Positions 51,094 to 59,564 of a stretch of 64,000 bases of DNA are shown in pieces. The stretch spans positions 3,655,001 to 3,719,000 of the forward strand of contig NZ_CP060202.1 of the NCBI RefSeq assembly GCF_014250515.1, written 5' to 3'. The first letter of the stretch is position 1. Every line of letters begins with the position of its first letter. Made by a program: the position numbers and the translations under genes. Source of the stretch: Hymenobacter sediminicola (GTDB lineage: Bacteria; Bacteroidota; Bacteroidia; Cytophagales; Hymenobacteraceae). The notes under the pieces were generated by a model. It was not told the origin of the DNA and made no database searches. It saw only the letters and a program-made list of their open reading frames with translations.

Positions 51094-52485
51094 ATGCCCA
51101 ATACTCAGTACGACGCGCTTATTATCGGTTCGGGCCAGGCCGGCAATCCGCTGGCAACTGCGCTGGCCGACGCCGGCCAGCGTGTGGTTCTTGTAGAGGA
51201 AAATCTGCTGGGCGGCTCCTGCATCAACTATGGCTGCACGCCCGTGAAGGCCATGCTGGCCTCAGCGGAACGCGCCCACCAGCTGCGCACGGCCGCCGAC
51301 TACGGTATGCAAGCTCAGGAACCCGCCGTGGATATGGCGGCCGTGGTGGCCCGCAAAGACGAAATAGTACAGGCCATGCGCAACGGGGTGCGCAGCAACC
51401 TGACGCAGGAGCGCCCCGGCATTACGGTGCTGCACGGGCACGCTACGTTTGTGGGCCCGCGCACGGTGGAGGTGCTACTGGCCGGTGGCAAAACCCAGCA
51501 ACTGACCGCCCGCAAGGTGTTCATCAACACCGGTACCCGGGCCGCTGTTCCCGATATCGAAGGGCTGCAGGAGGTTCCATTTCTGACTACCACCCAGCTC
51601 CTCGACCTGAAAGAACTGCCAGAACACCTCGTGATTCTGGGTGGTGGCTACATCGGACTGGAGTTCAGCCAACTCTACCGGCGCTTAGGTAGCCGCGTCA
51701 CCATTGTCGAGTCACATCGGCAGCTGCTGGAGCGCGAAGACGACGACGCCTGCATCGGGCTGACGCGGGTGCTGGAGGCAGAGGGCGTGGAAGTGGTGCT
51801 GGGAGCGAAGGTGCGCAAAGTGAGCCACAAGGAAGGCACCTACACGCTCACGGCGCAGACAGCCGCCGGGGAGCGGCGTATTCGGGGCACGCACTTGGTA
51901 GTAGCAACAGGCCGCCGCCCCAACACCGACACGCTGGGCCTGGGTGCCGCCGGCGTACAAACGGACGAAAAAGGCTACATCCAGGTGAATGCGCGTCTGG
52001 AAACCAATGTGCGCGGCGTGTATGCGTTGGGCGACGTGCACGGCGGCCCCCAGTTCACGCACATCAGCTACGACGATTTCCGGGTAGTGCGCGACAACCT
52101 GCTGCGGGGCAAACGCCGCTCGGCTAAACAGCGCCCCCTGCCTTACTGTGTGTTCACGGAGCCCCAGCTGGGCCGTATCGGGCTGAATGAGGACCAGGCC
52201 AAAGAACAGGGCGTGTCCTACCGCGTAGCCACCATGCCGGTGCGCACCATCGGGCGAGCCCGCGAAATAGGCCGCACAGAAGGCTTCTGGAAAGTACTGA
52301 TCGGCGACGATGACCGGTTGCTGGGCGCGACGGTGCTGTGCGCCGAGGGCGGCGAAATCATGAGCATGTTTCAGTTGATGATGGCCGGCCGTCTGAAGTA
52401 CCAGCAGATACAGGATATGGTGCTGGCCCATCCCTGCTGGGCCGAAGGGCTGAACAACGTATTTACGCAGCTGAAAAGGCCCTAA
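51094..52485 (+). CDS. FAD-dependent pyridine nucleotide-disulfide oxidoreductase
   Basis: 463 residues. FAD loop 'DALIIGSGQAGNPLATALAD' (residues 7-26), redox pair in 'LGGSCINYGCTPVKAMLASA' (Cys-x4-Cys near residue 45), NAD(P) loop 'LVILGGGYIGLEFSQLYRRL', FAD loop 2 'NVRGVYALGDVHGGPQFTHI', and the dimerisation domain with the active-site His-x4-Glu-like 'LAHPCWAEGLNNVF'. It resembles the mercuric-reductase/lipoamide dehydrogenase group without an N-terminal HMA domain. The redox-loop sequence is unusual (NYGCTP). The substrate is unknown. Confidence 0.88.
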   Translation: MPNTQYDALIIGSGQAGNPLATALADAGQRVVLVEENLLGGSCINYGCTPVKAMLASAERAHQLRTAADYGMQAQEPAVDMAAVVARKDEIVQAMRNGVRSNLTQERPGITVLHGHATFVGPRTVEVLLAGGKTQQLTARKVFINTGTRAAVPDIEGLQEVPFLTTTQLLDLKELPEHLVILGGGYIGLEFSQLYRRLGSRVTIVESHRQLLEREDDDACIGLTRVLEAEGVEVVLGAKVRKVSHKEGTYTLTAQTAAGERRIRGTHLVVATGRRPNTDTLGLGAAGVQTDEKGYIQVNARLETNVRGVYALGDVHGGPQFTHISYDDFRVVRDNLLRGKRRSAKQRPLPYCVFTEPQLGRIGLNEDQAKEQGVSYRVATMPVRTIGRAREIGRTEGFWKVLIGDDDRLLGATVLCAEGGEIMSMFQLMMAGRLKYQQIQDMVLAHPCWAEGLNNVFTQLKRP

Positions 52486-52520
52486 TGAGTCGGAAATCCT
52501 ATAATGCTACACACAACAGA

Positions 52521-52551
52521 AGCCTCCGCAACTTTCGTTCGGGGGCTTTTT
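52521..52551 (+). terminator. Terminator after the disulfide oxidoreductase gene
   Basis: AGCCTCCG / CGGGGGCT stem (one G-U pair) with TTTTT, 36 bases after the stop. The loop and the following CACGAA..CAGG recur at 53681-53727. Confidence 0.75.
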
Positions 52552-52672
52552 CACGAAGCAGGCATTAGGACAGAAATAATGAAGTCATTTAAGAATTATT
52601 CCCTAATGAGCAGTCGTAATGTTTCAATAAGCTCTGCATGCAATGGACTTTCTAAACAGCGTCATTATTCCC

Positions 52673-53443
52673 TTAATCATTTTTTGACTTTCGCTGATTA
52701 CCGAGTTGAAACACGATGCCCATACTTAGCATGGGCACCCCCGATAGGTTACGGTTAGCTTCGTAGATAGCCCATTTATCAGGTCCGTACTCGGGTTCTT
52801 TCTGTCGGCGTCCTTGCGGAACGGAGAATCCGCCCGCTATCTGCCAATGCCACCGCATAGTCTGTTGGCCTAATTTATGGCGGTAAAACCACAGGGCCTC
52901 ATGATATAGCAAACGAGAAATAGGAATAGCGCCTGCTTCAGCCGGATAGAAGTAGTCGAGTGCATCGAAACGCACCTGACTAAGCCGATACACAAAGCCC
53001 GCATTGCTCTCTGTCGAATAGCACACGCCACTTACCTGACCATATAATTTGTGGTAGTGCGCGCGGTACAACGTGTTGCTGCCCAGAACATCCAGCGAGT
53101 TCTGGTTGCTTACAGCCCGACCATATCCCATCAGTCCATTGATCTGCCACTGCGGCCCCAATGCCCAATACGTCCCAAGCCCTACCTCACCCTGCAAGGT
53201 ACCCAGCGGCTCCACAGTCTGTCCCCGGGGGCGCACAGCACCGGTTCCAGATAATAGCAGATGCGAAATAGGAGAATACACGGCACCAGCTTCCAGCCGT
53301 ATGCTGTGCTGCAGGCTGGTGGTCAGTTCTACTTCTCCCGCTTTACGAATAGTGGAAATGGCAGGCTGCATAGGCGAATAGGCCACGCAACTGCTGAGAA
53401 AGGCAACTCCTGCCAATATCATTAATAGAATAGAACGAAGCAT
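52673..53443 (-). CDS. Barrel-like lipoprotein, paralogue 4
   Basis: 256 residues with lipobox 'FLSSC' (Cys19) followed by 'VAYSPMQPAISTIRKAGEVE', then 'IRLEAGAVYSPISHLLLSGT', 'GEVGLGTYWALGPQWQINGL', 'AGFVYRLSQVRFDALDYFYP' and the end 'LSMGIVFQLGNQRKSKND'. Closest by eye to paralogue 2 (same Ser-Pro and Gly-Glu-x-Gly-x-Gly-x-Tyr-Trp features). It is separated from the other three by the disulfide oxidoreductase gene. Slightly lower GC than the neighbours. Confidence 0.78.
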   Translation of the reverse strand: MLRSILLMILAGVAFLSSCVAYSPMQPAISTIRKAGEVELTTSLQHSIRLEAGAVYSPISHLLLSGTGAVRPRGQTVEPLGTLQGEVGLGTYWALGPQWQINGLMGYGRAVSNQNSLDVLGSNTLYRAHYHKLYGQVSGVCYSTESNAGFVYRLSQVRFDALDYFYPAEAGAIPISRLLYHEALWFYRHKLGQQTMRWHWQIAGGFSVPQGRRQKEPEYGPDKWAIYEANRNLSGVPMLSMGIVFQLGNQRKSKND

Positions 53444-53501
53444 ATCTGAGAAGATGAAAAACCTTTTTCAATCTACTTCTTCCCCCTTTCTGCTTACTAA
53501 C

Positions 53502-53525
53502 CAAAAGTAGCGGGTATCTGACTTT
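53502..53525 (-). promoter_or_regulatory. Promoter region of paralogue 4 with recurring motif
   Basis: On the minus strand the -7 element TACTTTTG (53502-53509) is preceded, four bases upstream, by the AAAGTCAGATAC motif (53514-53525), placing the motif where an activator or sigma-adjacent factor would sit. The start codon is 58 bases downstream. Confidence 0.5.
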
Positions 53526-53601
53526 ACCAGGGGCGGTTATTACAGTTCTTCTGCCATAGATTCATGGTCCAGTACTTCAACTGGATTATCATTTTGCTAC
53601 T

Positions 53602-53613
53602 GTATCAGACTTT
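53602..53613. repeat. GTATCWGACTTT motif, copy 3
   Basis: GTATCAGACTTT between paralogue 4 and rny, not directly upstream of a gene; it may mark a degraded duplicate of the paralogue promoter. Confidence 0.35.
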
Positions 53614-53677
53614 AGGAAACTATAACGCGACCTCCATAAGCAAACAGATGGTTTGATCTGGCCAACAAGGCCACCAC

Positions 53678-53712
53678 AAAAGAGCCCCCGCAACTTTCGT
53701 TACGGGGGCTCT
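53678..53712 (-). terminator. Terminator of rny
   Basis: AGAGCCCCCG / CGGGGGCTCT, 10-bp perfect stem followed on the minus strand by TTTT, 21 bases after the rny stop. Shares its loop with the terminator at 52521-52551. Confidence 0.88.
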
Positions 53713-53733
53713 TGTCACGAAACAGGTGTCTGC

Positions 53734-55431
53734 TTACTTAGCGTAGGCCACGGCGCGCATTTCGCGGATGACCGTGATTTTGATCTGGCCGGGGTACTGC
53801 ATTTCCTTCTCAATCTTCTGGGAAATTTCGTAGCTCAGCTCCGAGGCGCGCTCGTCCGTCACGTTCTCAGCATCTACCATCACGCGCAGCTCGCGGCCGG
53901 CCTGAATGGCGAAGCACTGGTTCACGCCCTTGAAGCCGTTGGCGGTTTCTTCCAACTGCTTGAGGCGTTTGATGTAGCTTTCCATCATCTCGCGGCGGGC
54001 ACCGGGGCGCGAGCCGCTGATGGCGTCGCAGGCCTGCACGAGCGGCGAAATCATGGCCGTCATTTCGATTTCGTCGTGGTGGGCGCCAATGGCGTTTACC
54101 ACGTCGGGGTGCTCCTTGTACTTCTTGGCCATCTCCATGCCCAGAATGGCGTGGGGCAGTTCGGGTTCCTCGGTGCTCACCTTGCCGATGTCGTGGAGCA
54201 GGCCGGCACGCTTGGCTTTCTTCACATCCAAGCCCATTTCGGCGGCCATGGTGGCGCACAGGTTAGCCACTTCGCGCGAGTGCTGAAGCAGGTTCTGGCC
54301 GTAGCTGGAGCGGAAACGCATGCGTCCCACCATCTTAATCAGCTCGGGGTGCAGGCCGTGAATGCCGAGGTCGATAATGGTCTTCTCCCCGATTTCCACG
54401 ATTTCCTCATCAATGTTCTTGCGGGTTTTGGCCACAATCTCCTCAATGCGGGCCGGGTGAATCCGACCGTCTTTCACCAGCAAGTGCAAGCTCAGGCGGG
54501 CCACCTCGCGGCGCACCGGGTCGAAGCCGGAGATAATAATAGCCTCCGGCGTGTCGTCCACGATGATTTCGACGCCGGTAGCGGCTTCCAGCGCCCGGAT
54601 GTTGCGCCCCTCGCGGCCGATAATCTTGCCCTTTACATCGTCGGATTCGATGTTGAACACCGACACGCAGTTCTCAATAGCATGTTCAGCAGCGGTGCGC
54701 TGAATGGTTTCGAGCACGATTTTCTTGGCGTCCTTGGTAGCGGTGAGCTTGGACTGTGCTACCACGTCCTTGATGTAGGAAGAGGCCTGAATCTGGGCCT
54801 CGTTCTTGAGCGACTCTACCAGCTGCTCGCGGGCTTCGGCGGCGGTGAGGCCGGAAATGGTTTCCAGCTGCTGCTGCACATGCTGCTGCTGCTCGTTGAG
54901 CTCCTGTGTACGCTGCTCCAGCTCCGCTTCCACTTCCTGCTCGCGCTGCTCTAGCTTGGCCAGCTGGGTTTCGAGAGTAGCGCGACGCTTCTCTTCCTGG
55001 GCTTCCAGCTTTTCGCGCTGCTGCTGGGCCTGCGCTTCAATTTTTTCGCGGGTGGCATCCAACTCGGTTTCCTTGCGCTGAATCTGCTCCAGTTGGCGCT
55101 GGGTGGTCTGGGTGAGCTGCTTAATGCTCTGCTCCTGCTCTACTACGGCGGCGCGGCGCTCAGTCAGTTCTTGGTCGAGGGCCTGCTTCTGACGGCGGCT
55201 TTCCTGCTCCCACTCCTGCTTGAGGGTGCGGAACTTGTCTTTCGATTGTTGAATCCGCTCGTCGCGGGTGCGGGTGGCTTGCTGCTCGGCTTCGGCCAGC
55301 AGTTGTTGGGCGCGCGCTTTCGCGTCGGCCTCGTGGTCCTGCCGGGCCTTACCGGCCAGCAGGCGCCCCACCACGATGCCGACCACAAGGGCCAACACGG
55401 CGGCAAGAGCAATATAAACAGAGGTGGACAT
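53734..55431 (-). CDS. rny: Ribonuclease Y
   Basis: Membrane-anchored endoribonuclease that starts mRNA decay. 565 residues: an N-terminal helix ('[20 protein letters not shown]'), a long coiled coil (about 30-240, rich in Gln/Glu), a KH RNA-binding domain ('[20 protein letters not shown]', '[20 protein letters not shown]'), and an HD domain with '[10 protein letters not shown]' and '[10 protein letters not shown]'. Full length and canonical. It follows zapA on the same strand, a common order in Bacteroidota. Confidence 0.95.
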   Translation of the reverse strand: MSTSVYIALAAVLALVVGIVVGRLLAGKARQDHEADAKARAQQLLAEAEQQATRTRDERIQQSKDKFRTLKQEWEQESRRQKQALDQELTERRAAVVEQEQSIKQLTQTTQRQLEQIQRKETELDATREKIEAQAQQQREKLEAQEEKRRATLETQLAKLEQREQEVEAELEQRTQELNEQQQHVQQQLETISGLTAAEAREQLVESLKNEAQIQASSYIKDVVAQSKLTATKDAKKIVLETIQRTAAEHAIENCVSVFNIESDDVKGKIIGREGRNIRALEAATGVEIIVDDTPEAIIISGFDPVRREVARLSLHLLVKDGRIHPARIEEIVAKTRKNIDEEIVEIGEKTIIDLGIHGLHPELIKMVGRMRFRSSYGQNLLQHSREVANLCATMAAEMGLDVKKAKRAGLLHDIGKVSTEEPELPHAILGMEMAKKYKEHPDVVNAIGAHHDEIEMTAMISPLVQACDAISGSRPGARREMMESYIKRLKQLEETANGFKGVNQCFAIQAGRELRVMVDAENVTDERASELSYEISQKIEKEMQYPGQIKITVIREMRAVAYAK

Positions 55432-55492
55432 GGGCTATGGATTAGAGAAAGAAAGGAAATCCCATAACCCGGCAAAAGGCCAGATGCCAAAC

Positions 55493-55525
55493 AACCCCGC
55501 CGCGCCGTTTGCGCCACCGGGGTTT
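55493..55525 (-). terminator. Possible terminator between zapA and rny
   Basis: AACCCCG / CGGGGTT stem with an 18-base loop; on the minus strand followed by TGTTT. It lies 41 bases after the zapA stop and would reduce read-through into rny. Confidence 0.5.
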
Positions 55526-55565
55526 CAAGCTCTGCTAACTACGCGGGTGCGTGCGTCTGGTATCT

Positions 55566-55856
55566 TCAGACGAGCACCACTCCCGATAACAGCTCGTCGA
55601 GGCGTGCGAGGCGCTCGGTCAGAACCGTGTCGGTACCATCTTTTTCCTTACTGACTTTCAGGCGGTCAGCCATCGTGGACAGGGCAATCATGGCCAGCAG
55701 ATCCTGCTTGTCCTGAATGCCGTATTGCTCGCGAAATTCCTTGATCCGCTCGCCCAGCAGACGTCCGGCCATACGGAGTCGCTCCTCATCCTGAGGCTCA
55801 ACGCGCATGGGGTAGTCCCGTTCGGCAATGCGGATTTTAATGGATAGTTCGCTCAT
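55566..55856 (-). CDS. zapA: Cell division protein ZapA
   Basis: 96 residues. Promotes FtsZ bundling at the division ring. The N-terminal strand-turn 'LSIKIRIAERDYPMRVEPQD' and the helix 'EERLRMAGRLLGERIKEFRE', then a coiled-coil tail 'KQDLLAMIALSTMADRL', are the ZapA pattern. It is in a row with the coiled-coil gene upstream and rny downstream, all on the minus strand. Confidence 0.9.
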   Translation of the reverse strand: MSELSIKIRIAERDYPMRVEPQDEERLRMAGRLLGERIKEFREQYGIQDKQDLLAMIALSTMADRLKVSKEKDGTDTVLTERLARLDELLSGVVLV

Positions 55857-55890
55857 GGGAGCAGTCGTGGGTGGGGTTCGGTGGTGATGG

Positions 55891-56187
55891 TTACTCCCTC
55901 AAATAGGCAAGGCACTTATCTATTTCGCGGATGTATTCGTTGAGGCGCAGTTTAAGCTCGTTGACATTGGCCGGTTCACCGGCTATGGTATTGACAAGTT
56001 TAGTGATATTCTCCTGATTGTGGAAATCCTTCAGCTGCCGCTCCCGGTCGCGCACGTCGGCCCGTAGTTGCTGAACTGTAGTTTGTGCATCGGCCAGCTC
56101 CTCGCGCAACTGCTGATAGGCAGTCACTAAGGTGTTCACCTGCCGCTCCAGGCGGTCTAGTTGAGCAAGTTGCTGAGAGGAGGCCAT
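55891..56187 (-). CDS. Small coiled-coil protein, ZapB-like candidate
   Basis: 98 residues, almost entirely a coiled coil ('LAQLDRLERQVNTLVTAYQQ', 'LREELADAQTTVQQLRADVR') with a short end 'LRLNEYIREIDKCLAYL'. It begins at an ATG 34 bases before the zapA start. Such proteins are regularly encoded beside zapA in Bacteroidota and may act with it at the septum; this is inference. Confidence 0.8.
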   Translation of the reverse strand: MASSQQLAQLDRLERQVNTLVTAYQQLREELADAQTTVQQLRADVRDRERQLKDFHNQENITKLVNTIAGEPANVNELKLRLNEYIREIDKCLAYLRE

Positions 56188-56320
56188 GCAGATAAAGAAT
56201 TTTCAGGCAGGTAAGGTAAGTAGTAGCGCGAACTTTGCCATTCCCTTTTCGTGGCGCTATAGTTCAGGTTACCGAATCAATAGCCCAGCAATAGGTGAAT
56301 TTGCCGGCTCGCGCTACTTG

Positions 56321-58756
56321 CTACCGCCGGATGACGGCGCCGGCCTGCTGCTCGAACTGCTGGATGAGGCGGTTCATCACCGAGTCGATGGCTTGGTCGG
56401 TTAGGGTTTGGGTGCTGTCCTGCAGGAAGAAGCTCACGGAGTAGGATTTTTTGTCGGCACCCAGGTTTTCGCCTTCGTACACGTCAAACACATTTACTTG
56501 CTGCAGGAGTTTCTTCTCGGTGCGGCGCGCAATCTGCTGCAACTGGTCGAAAGTCACCGTTTTGTCTACCACGAGGCTCAGGTCACGGCGTACTTCCGGG
56601 AACTTGGGTAGCTCGCGGGCCACGAGGCTGTTCTTGTACTTCTTCATCAACCAGTCCCAGTCCAGCTCGGCGTACCACACCGGCTGGCTCACGTCGAGCT
56701 TCTTCAGAATGGCGCCCGAAACGGCTCCAAGCTGCGCCACCGGCTGGTTCTGGGCCAGCAGCGTAAGGCCGCCCGCTAAATACGGGTGCTGCACCGGCTG
56801 CGAGGTGGCGGCAGGGAAGCCCAGCGAAGCCAGTACCTGCTGCACCGCGCCGGCCAGCTGGTGGTAGGTGCTTTTGTCGGACTTCTGCTGCCAGGTTTCG
56901 GCGGCGGTGTTGCCGGTCAGGTAGATGACGAGCTGATTCTTCTCGTCGTACTCACCGTTGGCTTTGCGGTGGTAGGTTTTGCCGAACTCATAAAGCTTCA
57001 GGTCGCGCTGGCGGCGGTTTACGTTGTGGCGTACTACTTCCAGGCCGCTGTGCAGCAAGGTGGGGCGCAGTACGTTCAGTTCGGCGCTGTTGAAGTTGAG
57101 CAGGCGCACCAGTGACTCGTCCGTTTCACCTTCCTTCTCGAAGTAGAGCGAGTTGGTGATGGAGTTGGTGATGATTTCGGAGAAGCCCTGCCCGCTGAGC
57201 AGCCGCGCCGTATTCTGGCGGATGATTTCCGGGTCAGGATTCGGGAAAGTAGCCAGGAACGAGGCGGAGTTATGAGGGCGCAGGGCCACATGGTTGTAGC
57301 CGTAGATGCGCAGAATTTCCTCAATCACATCGGCCTCGCGGGTCACGTCTACCTTGTGCGGCGGCACCGACAGAATCCACTCGGCGTGGCCGGCCTCATT
57401 AGTCAGTTCTTCGGCAATTAGGATATCGAGGTCCGTCAGGATCTGGCGAATCCGTTCGGGCGCAATGAACTGGCCCACCAGCTTCTCGACGCGGGGCAAG
57501 CGCAGCCGCACCGGGAAGTGCGCAATGTGCGTGGGGTACTCATCTACGATGGGGGCGGCTATGGTAGCGCCGGCCACTTCCTGTAGCAGCAGCGCCGCCC
57601 GCTTCAGGGCCACGGGCACCATGTACGGGTCGGTGCCCCGCTCGAAGCGGAAGGAGGCGTCGGTTTTGAGCTGGTGTACCTGGCCGGTTTTGCGCACGGT
57701 GGCCGGCTGGAAGTAGGCGCTTTCCAGAAATACGCGGGTAGTAGCTTCGTTCACGCCCGAGGTCTTGCCGCCGAATACGCCGGCCAGCGCCATTGGGGCA
57801 CCATTAGCATCCGCAATAACCAGGTCCTCGGCACGCAGGGTACGCTCGGTGCCATCGAGGGTCGTGAACTTCTCTCCAGCTTCAGCACGCTTCACCCGAA
57901 TGTGGCCGCCCGTAATTTGGTCGGCGTCGAAGGCGTGCAGAGGCTGGCCCAGTTCGTGCAGCACGAAGTTGGTAACATCCACTACGTTGTTGATGGGCGA
58001 CAGACCGATGCTGCGCAGGCGGCGCTGCAGCCACTCCGGCGACGGACCTACCTGCACACCCGTTAGTAGCAGACCAGCATAACGTGGGTTGGCTTCGGCG
58101 TCTGCGATAGTCACCTTGATGTTCTGCGTGGCCTTGGCGGGCGCGTGGAACTGACTGATATCGGGCAGGTGGCAGGGCTGGCGGAGCAGGGCGCGCAGCT
58201 CGCGGGCCACGCCGAAGTGTGAAGCGGCGTCGGCGCGGTTCGGGGTCAGCCCGATTTCGAACACGGAATCGGAGCCCAGGCCGAAGTAGTTGGCGGCGGG
58301 CGTACCGTTGGGCAGGTCGGTGTCCAGCACCATGATGCCGGCGTGCGACTGGCCCAGCCCGATTTCATCCTCGGCGCAAATCATGCCCTCGGAGGCCGCG
58401 CCGCGAATCTTGGACTTCTTGATTTTGAATGGCTCGCCCTGCGCCGGGTAGAGCGTGGCACCTTCCAGAGCCACCACCACACGCTGGCCGGCATCTACGT
58501 TGGGGGCGCCGCACACAATCTGGCGGATGGTGCCGTCGCCTACGTCTACGGTTGTGATGCTGAGCTTATCGGCATCGGGGTGTTTCTCGCGAGTCAGGAC
58601 GGTGCCAAGCACCACGCCGCGCAGGCCGCCAGGTATGCTTTCCAGCTCCTCAATGCCTTCTACTTCCAGCCCGGAGCCGGTCAGCAGCTTCCCGATTTCT
58701 TCGGCGGGTTTGTCGGTAGAAATAAGGGTACGGAGCCAGTCGTAGGATATTTTCAT
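56321..58756 (-). CDS. pheT: Phenylalanine--tRNA ligase, beta subunit
   Basis: 811 residues, full length. An N-terminal opening 'MKISYDWLRTLISTDKPAEE', the tRNA-binding (EMAP-like) domain at about 45-150 ('GVVLGTVLTREKHPDADKLS', 'CGAPNVDAGQRVVVAL'), B3/B4 with the editing part, B5 ('APERIRQILTDLDILI' and 'DVTREADVIEEILRIYGYNH'), and the C-terminal FDX anticodon-binding domain ('FPEVRRDLSLVVDKTVTFDQ'). The alpha subunit gene is not in the window. Confidence 0.95.
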   Translation of the reverse strand: MKISYDWLRTLISTDKPAEEIGKLLTGSGLEVEGIEELESIPGGLRGVVLGTVLTREKHPDADKLSITTVDVGDGTIRQIVCGAPNVDAGQRVVVALEGATLYPAQGEPFKIKKSKIRGAASEGMICAEDEIGLGQSHAGIMVLDTDLPNGTPAANYFGLGSDSVFEIGLTPNRADAASHFGVARELRALLRQPCHLPDISQFHAPAKATQNIKVTIADAEANPRYAGLLLTGVQVGPSPEWLQRRLRSIGLSPINNVVDVTNFVLHELGQPLHAFDADQITGGHIRVKRAEAGEKFTTLDGTERTLRAEDLVIADANGAPMALAGVFGGKTSGVNEATTRVFLESAYFQPATVRKTGQVHQLKTDASFRFERGTDPYMVPVALKRAALLLQEVAGATIAAPIVDEYPTHIAHFPVRLRLPRVEKLVGQFIAPERIRQILTDLDILIAEELTNEAGHAEWILSVPPHKVDVTREADVIEEILRIYGYNHVALRPHNSASFLATFPNPDPEIIRQNTARLLSGQGFSEIITNSITNSLYFEKEGETDESLVRLLNFNSAELNVLRPTLLHSGLEVVRHNVNRRQRDLKLYEFGKTYHRKANGEYDEKNQLVIYLTGNTAAETWQQKSDKSTYHQLAGAVQQVLASLGFPAATSQPVQHPYLAGGLTLLAQNQPVAQLGAVSGAILKKLDVSQPVWYAELDWDWLMKKYKNSLVARELPKFPEVRRDLSLVVDKTVTFDQLQQIARRTEKKLLQQVNVFDVYEGENLGADKKSYSVSFFLQDSTQTLTDQAIDSVMNRLIQQFEQQAGAVIRR

Positions 58757-58814
58757 TACAGTTGTCGGTTGTCGGTTGCCCGTGTTCAGGCCTTGTGGGA
58801 GCCGATTGGCGGGG

Positions 58815-58822
58815 CAAAGGTA
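58815..58822 (-). promoter_or_regulatory. Promoter -7 element of pheT
   Basis: On the minus strand TACCTTTG, exact to TAnnTTTG, 58 bases upstream of pheT; no TTG at the -33 distance. Confidence 0.55.
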
Positions 58823-58888
58823 CGGATTCGGGCGGGCGGCTTCACTGTATTGGCGGGCCGTTACTGGCTTTGGGGTGCTGAGTGGCTG

Positions 58889-59506
58889 CTACTCGTGAAA
58901 TTCCTTCTCGCCGGCCTTGATTTCCACGGGCAGACGGTTGTCCTGCGGGGGTACCGGGCAGGCAAAGCCGTCGTTGTAGGCACAGTAGGGATTATACGCC
59001 GTGTTGAAATCGAGCACCAACTCGGTGTCGCCGGAAGCGGGCAGGGCCGCATCGAGGTAGCGGCCGCCGCCGTAGCTGCCGTGGCCGTTGGTGCGGTCGG
59101 TGAAAGGTACAAAAAGTGTGGAGTCCTGGCCGTTGGCTTTCAGAAATAGCGTCAGCTTATACTCCTGCTTATTGAGGATGAAGGAGGCGCGGCCCCACCG
59201 CAGGTACTTCTCGGCTTTGCCATCGGTGAGGGGCACTTCTACGGTGTCGCGCTGCGGAAAGGCTTCCAGCTGCGCTTCAAAGCGGTAGGCGTTGTCGGGG
59301 GCGTAGTACTTCAGGCTGTCGAAGGTATTGCGCTGCTCCTGGCTGAGCGGGGAGCCCTGCACACGGCGGAAACTGTCGTTTTTATCCTGCCGGGCTTTGC
59401 GCAGGCGGGCTAAGTACTGGTCGTTGTTGAAGACAATGTCCTGTAGAAAGTAGCCGAACACAAGCAATAGGCCCAGGCCAATCAGCAGTTTGGGATTGAT
59501 ACGCAT
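58889..59506 (-). CDS. DUF1684 protein, membrane-anchored
   Basis: 205 residues with a hydrophobic N-terminus ('KLLIGLGLLLVFGYFLQDIV'), anchor or signal. The body has the DUF1684 marks: 'NDQYLARLRKARQDKNDSFR', 'KYLRWGRASFILNKQEYKLT', 'FTDRTNGHGSYGGGRYLDA' and the Asn/Tyr/Cys-rich finish 'DFNTAYNPYCAYNDGFACPV'. The function is unknown. A TACCTTTA element directly in front of the ATG (59512-59519) would give a nearly leaderless transcript. Confidence 0.88.
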   Translation of the reverse strand: MRINPKLLIGLGLLLVFGYFLQDIVFNNDQYLARLRKARQDKNDSFRRVQGSPLSQEQRNTFDSLKYYAPDNAYRFEAQLEAFPQRDTVEVPLTDGKAEKYLRWGRASFILNKQEYKLTLFLKANGQDSTLFVPFTDRTNGHGSYGGGRYLDAALPASGDTELVLDFNTAYNPYCAYNDGFACPVPPQDNRLPVEIKAGEKEFHE

Positions 59507-59564
59507 AGGCGTAAAGGTAGCTTCGCAGCCCGCTTTTCGCTTCTATCCGTCCGTCAGGCTTTCG

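Noticed and set aside
53653..54954. 433-codon plus-strand reading frame opposite rny
   Set aside because: Shadow of the coiled-coil and HD coding sequence; Leu/Gly/His-rich and without any motif.
55433..55565. Possible 6S-like RNA next to zapA
   Set aside because: The gap is only 133 bases and shows a terminator stem but not the long bulged rod of 6S RNA; position alone is not enough.
58757..58800. Tandem TTGTCGG-type repeat before pheT
   Set aside because: Only two to three imperfect units; too short to call a repeat array.
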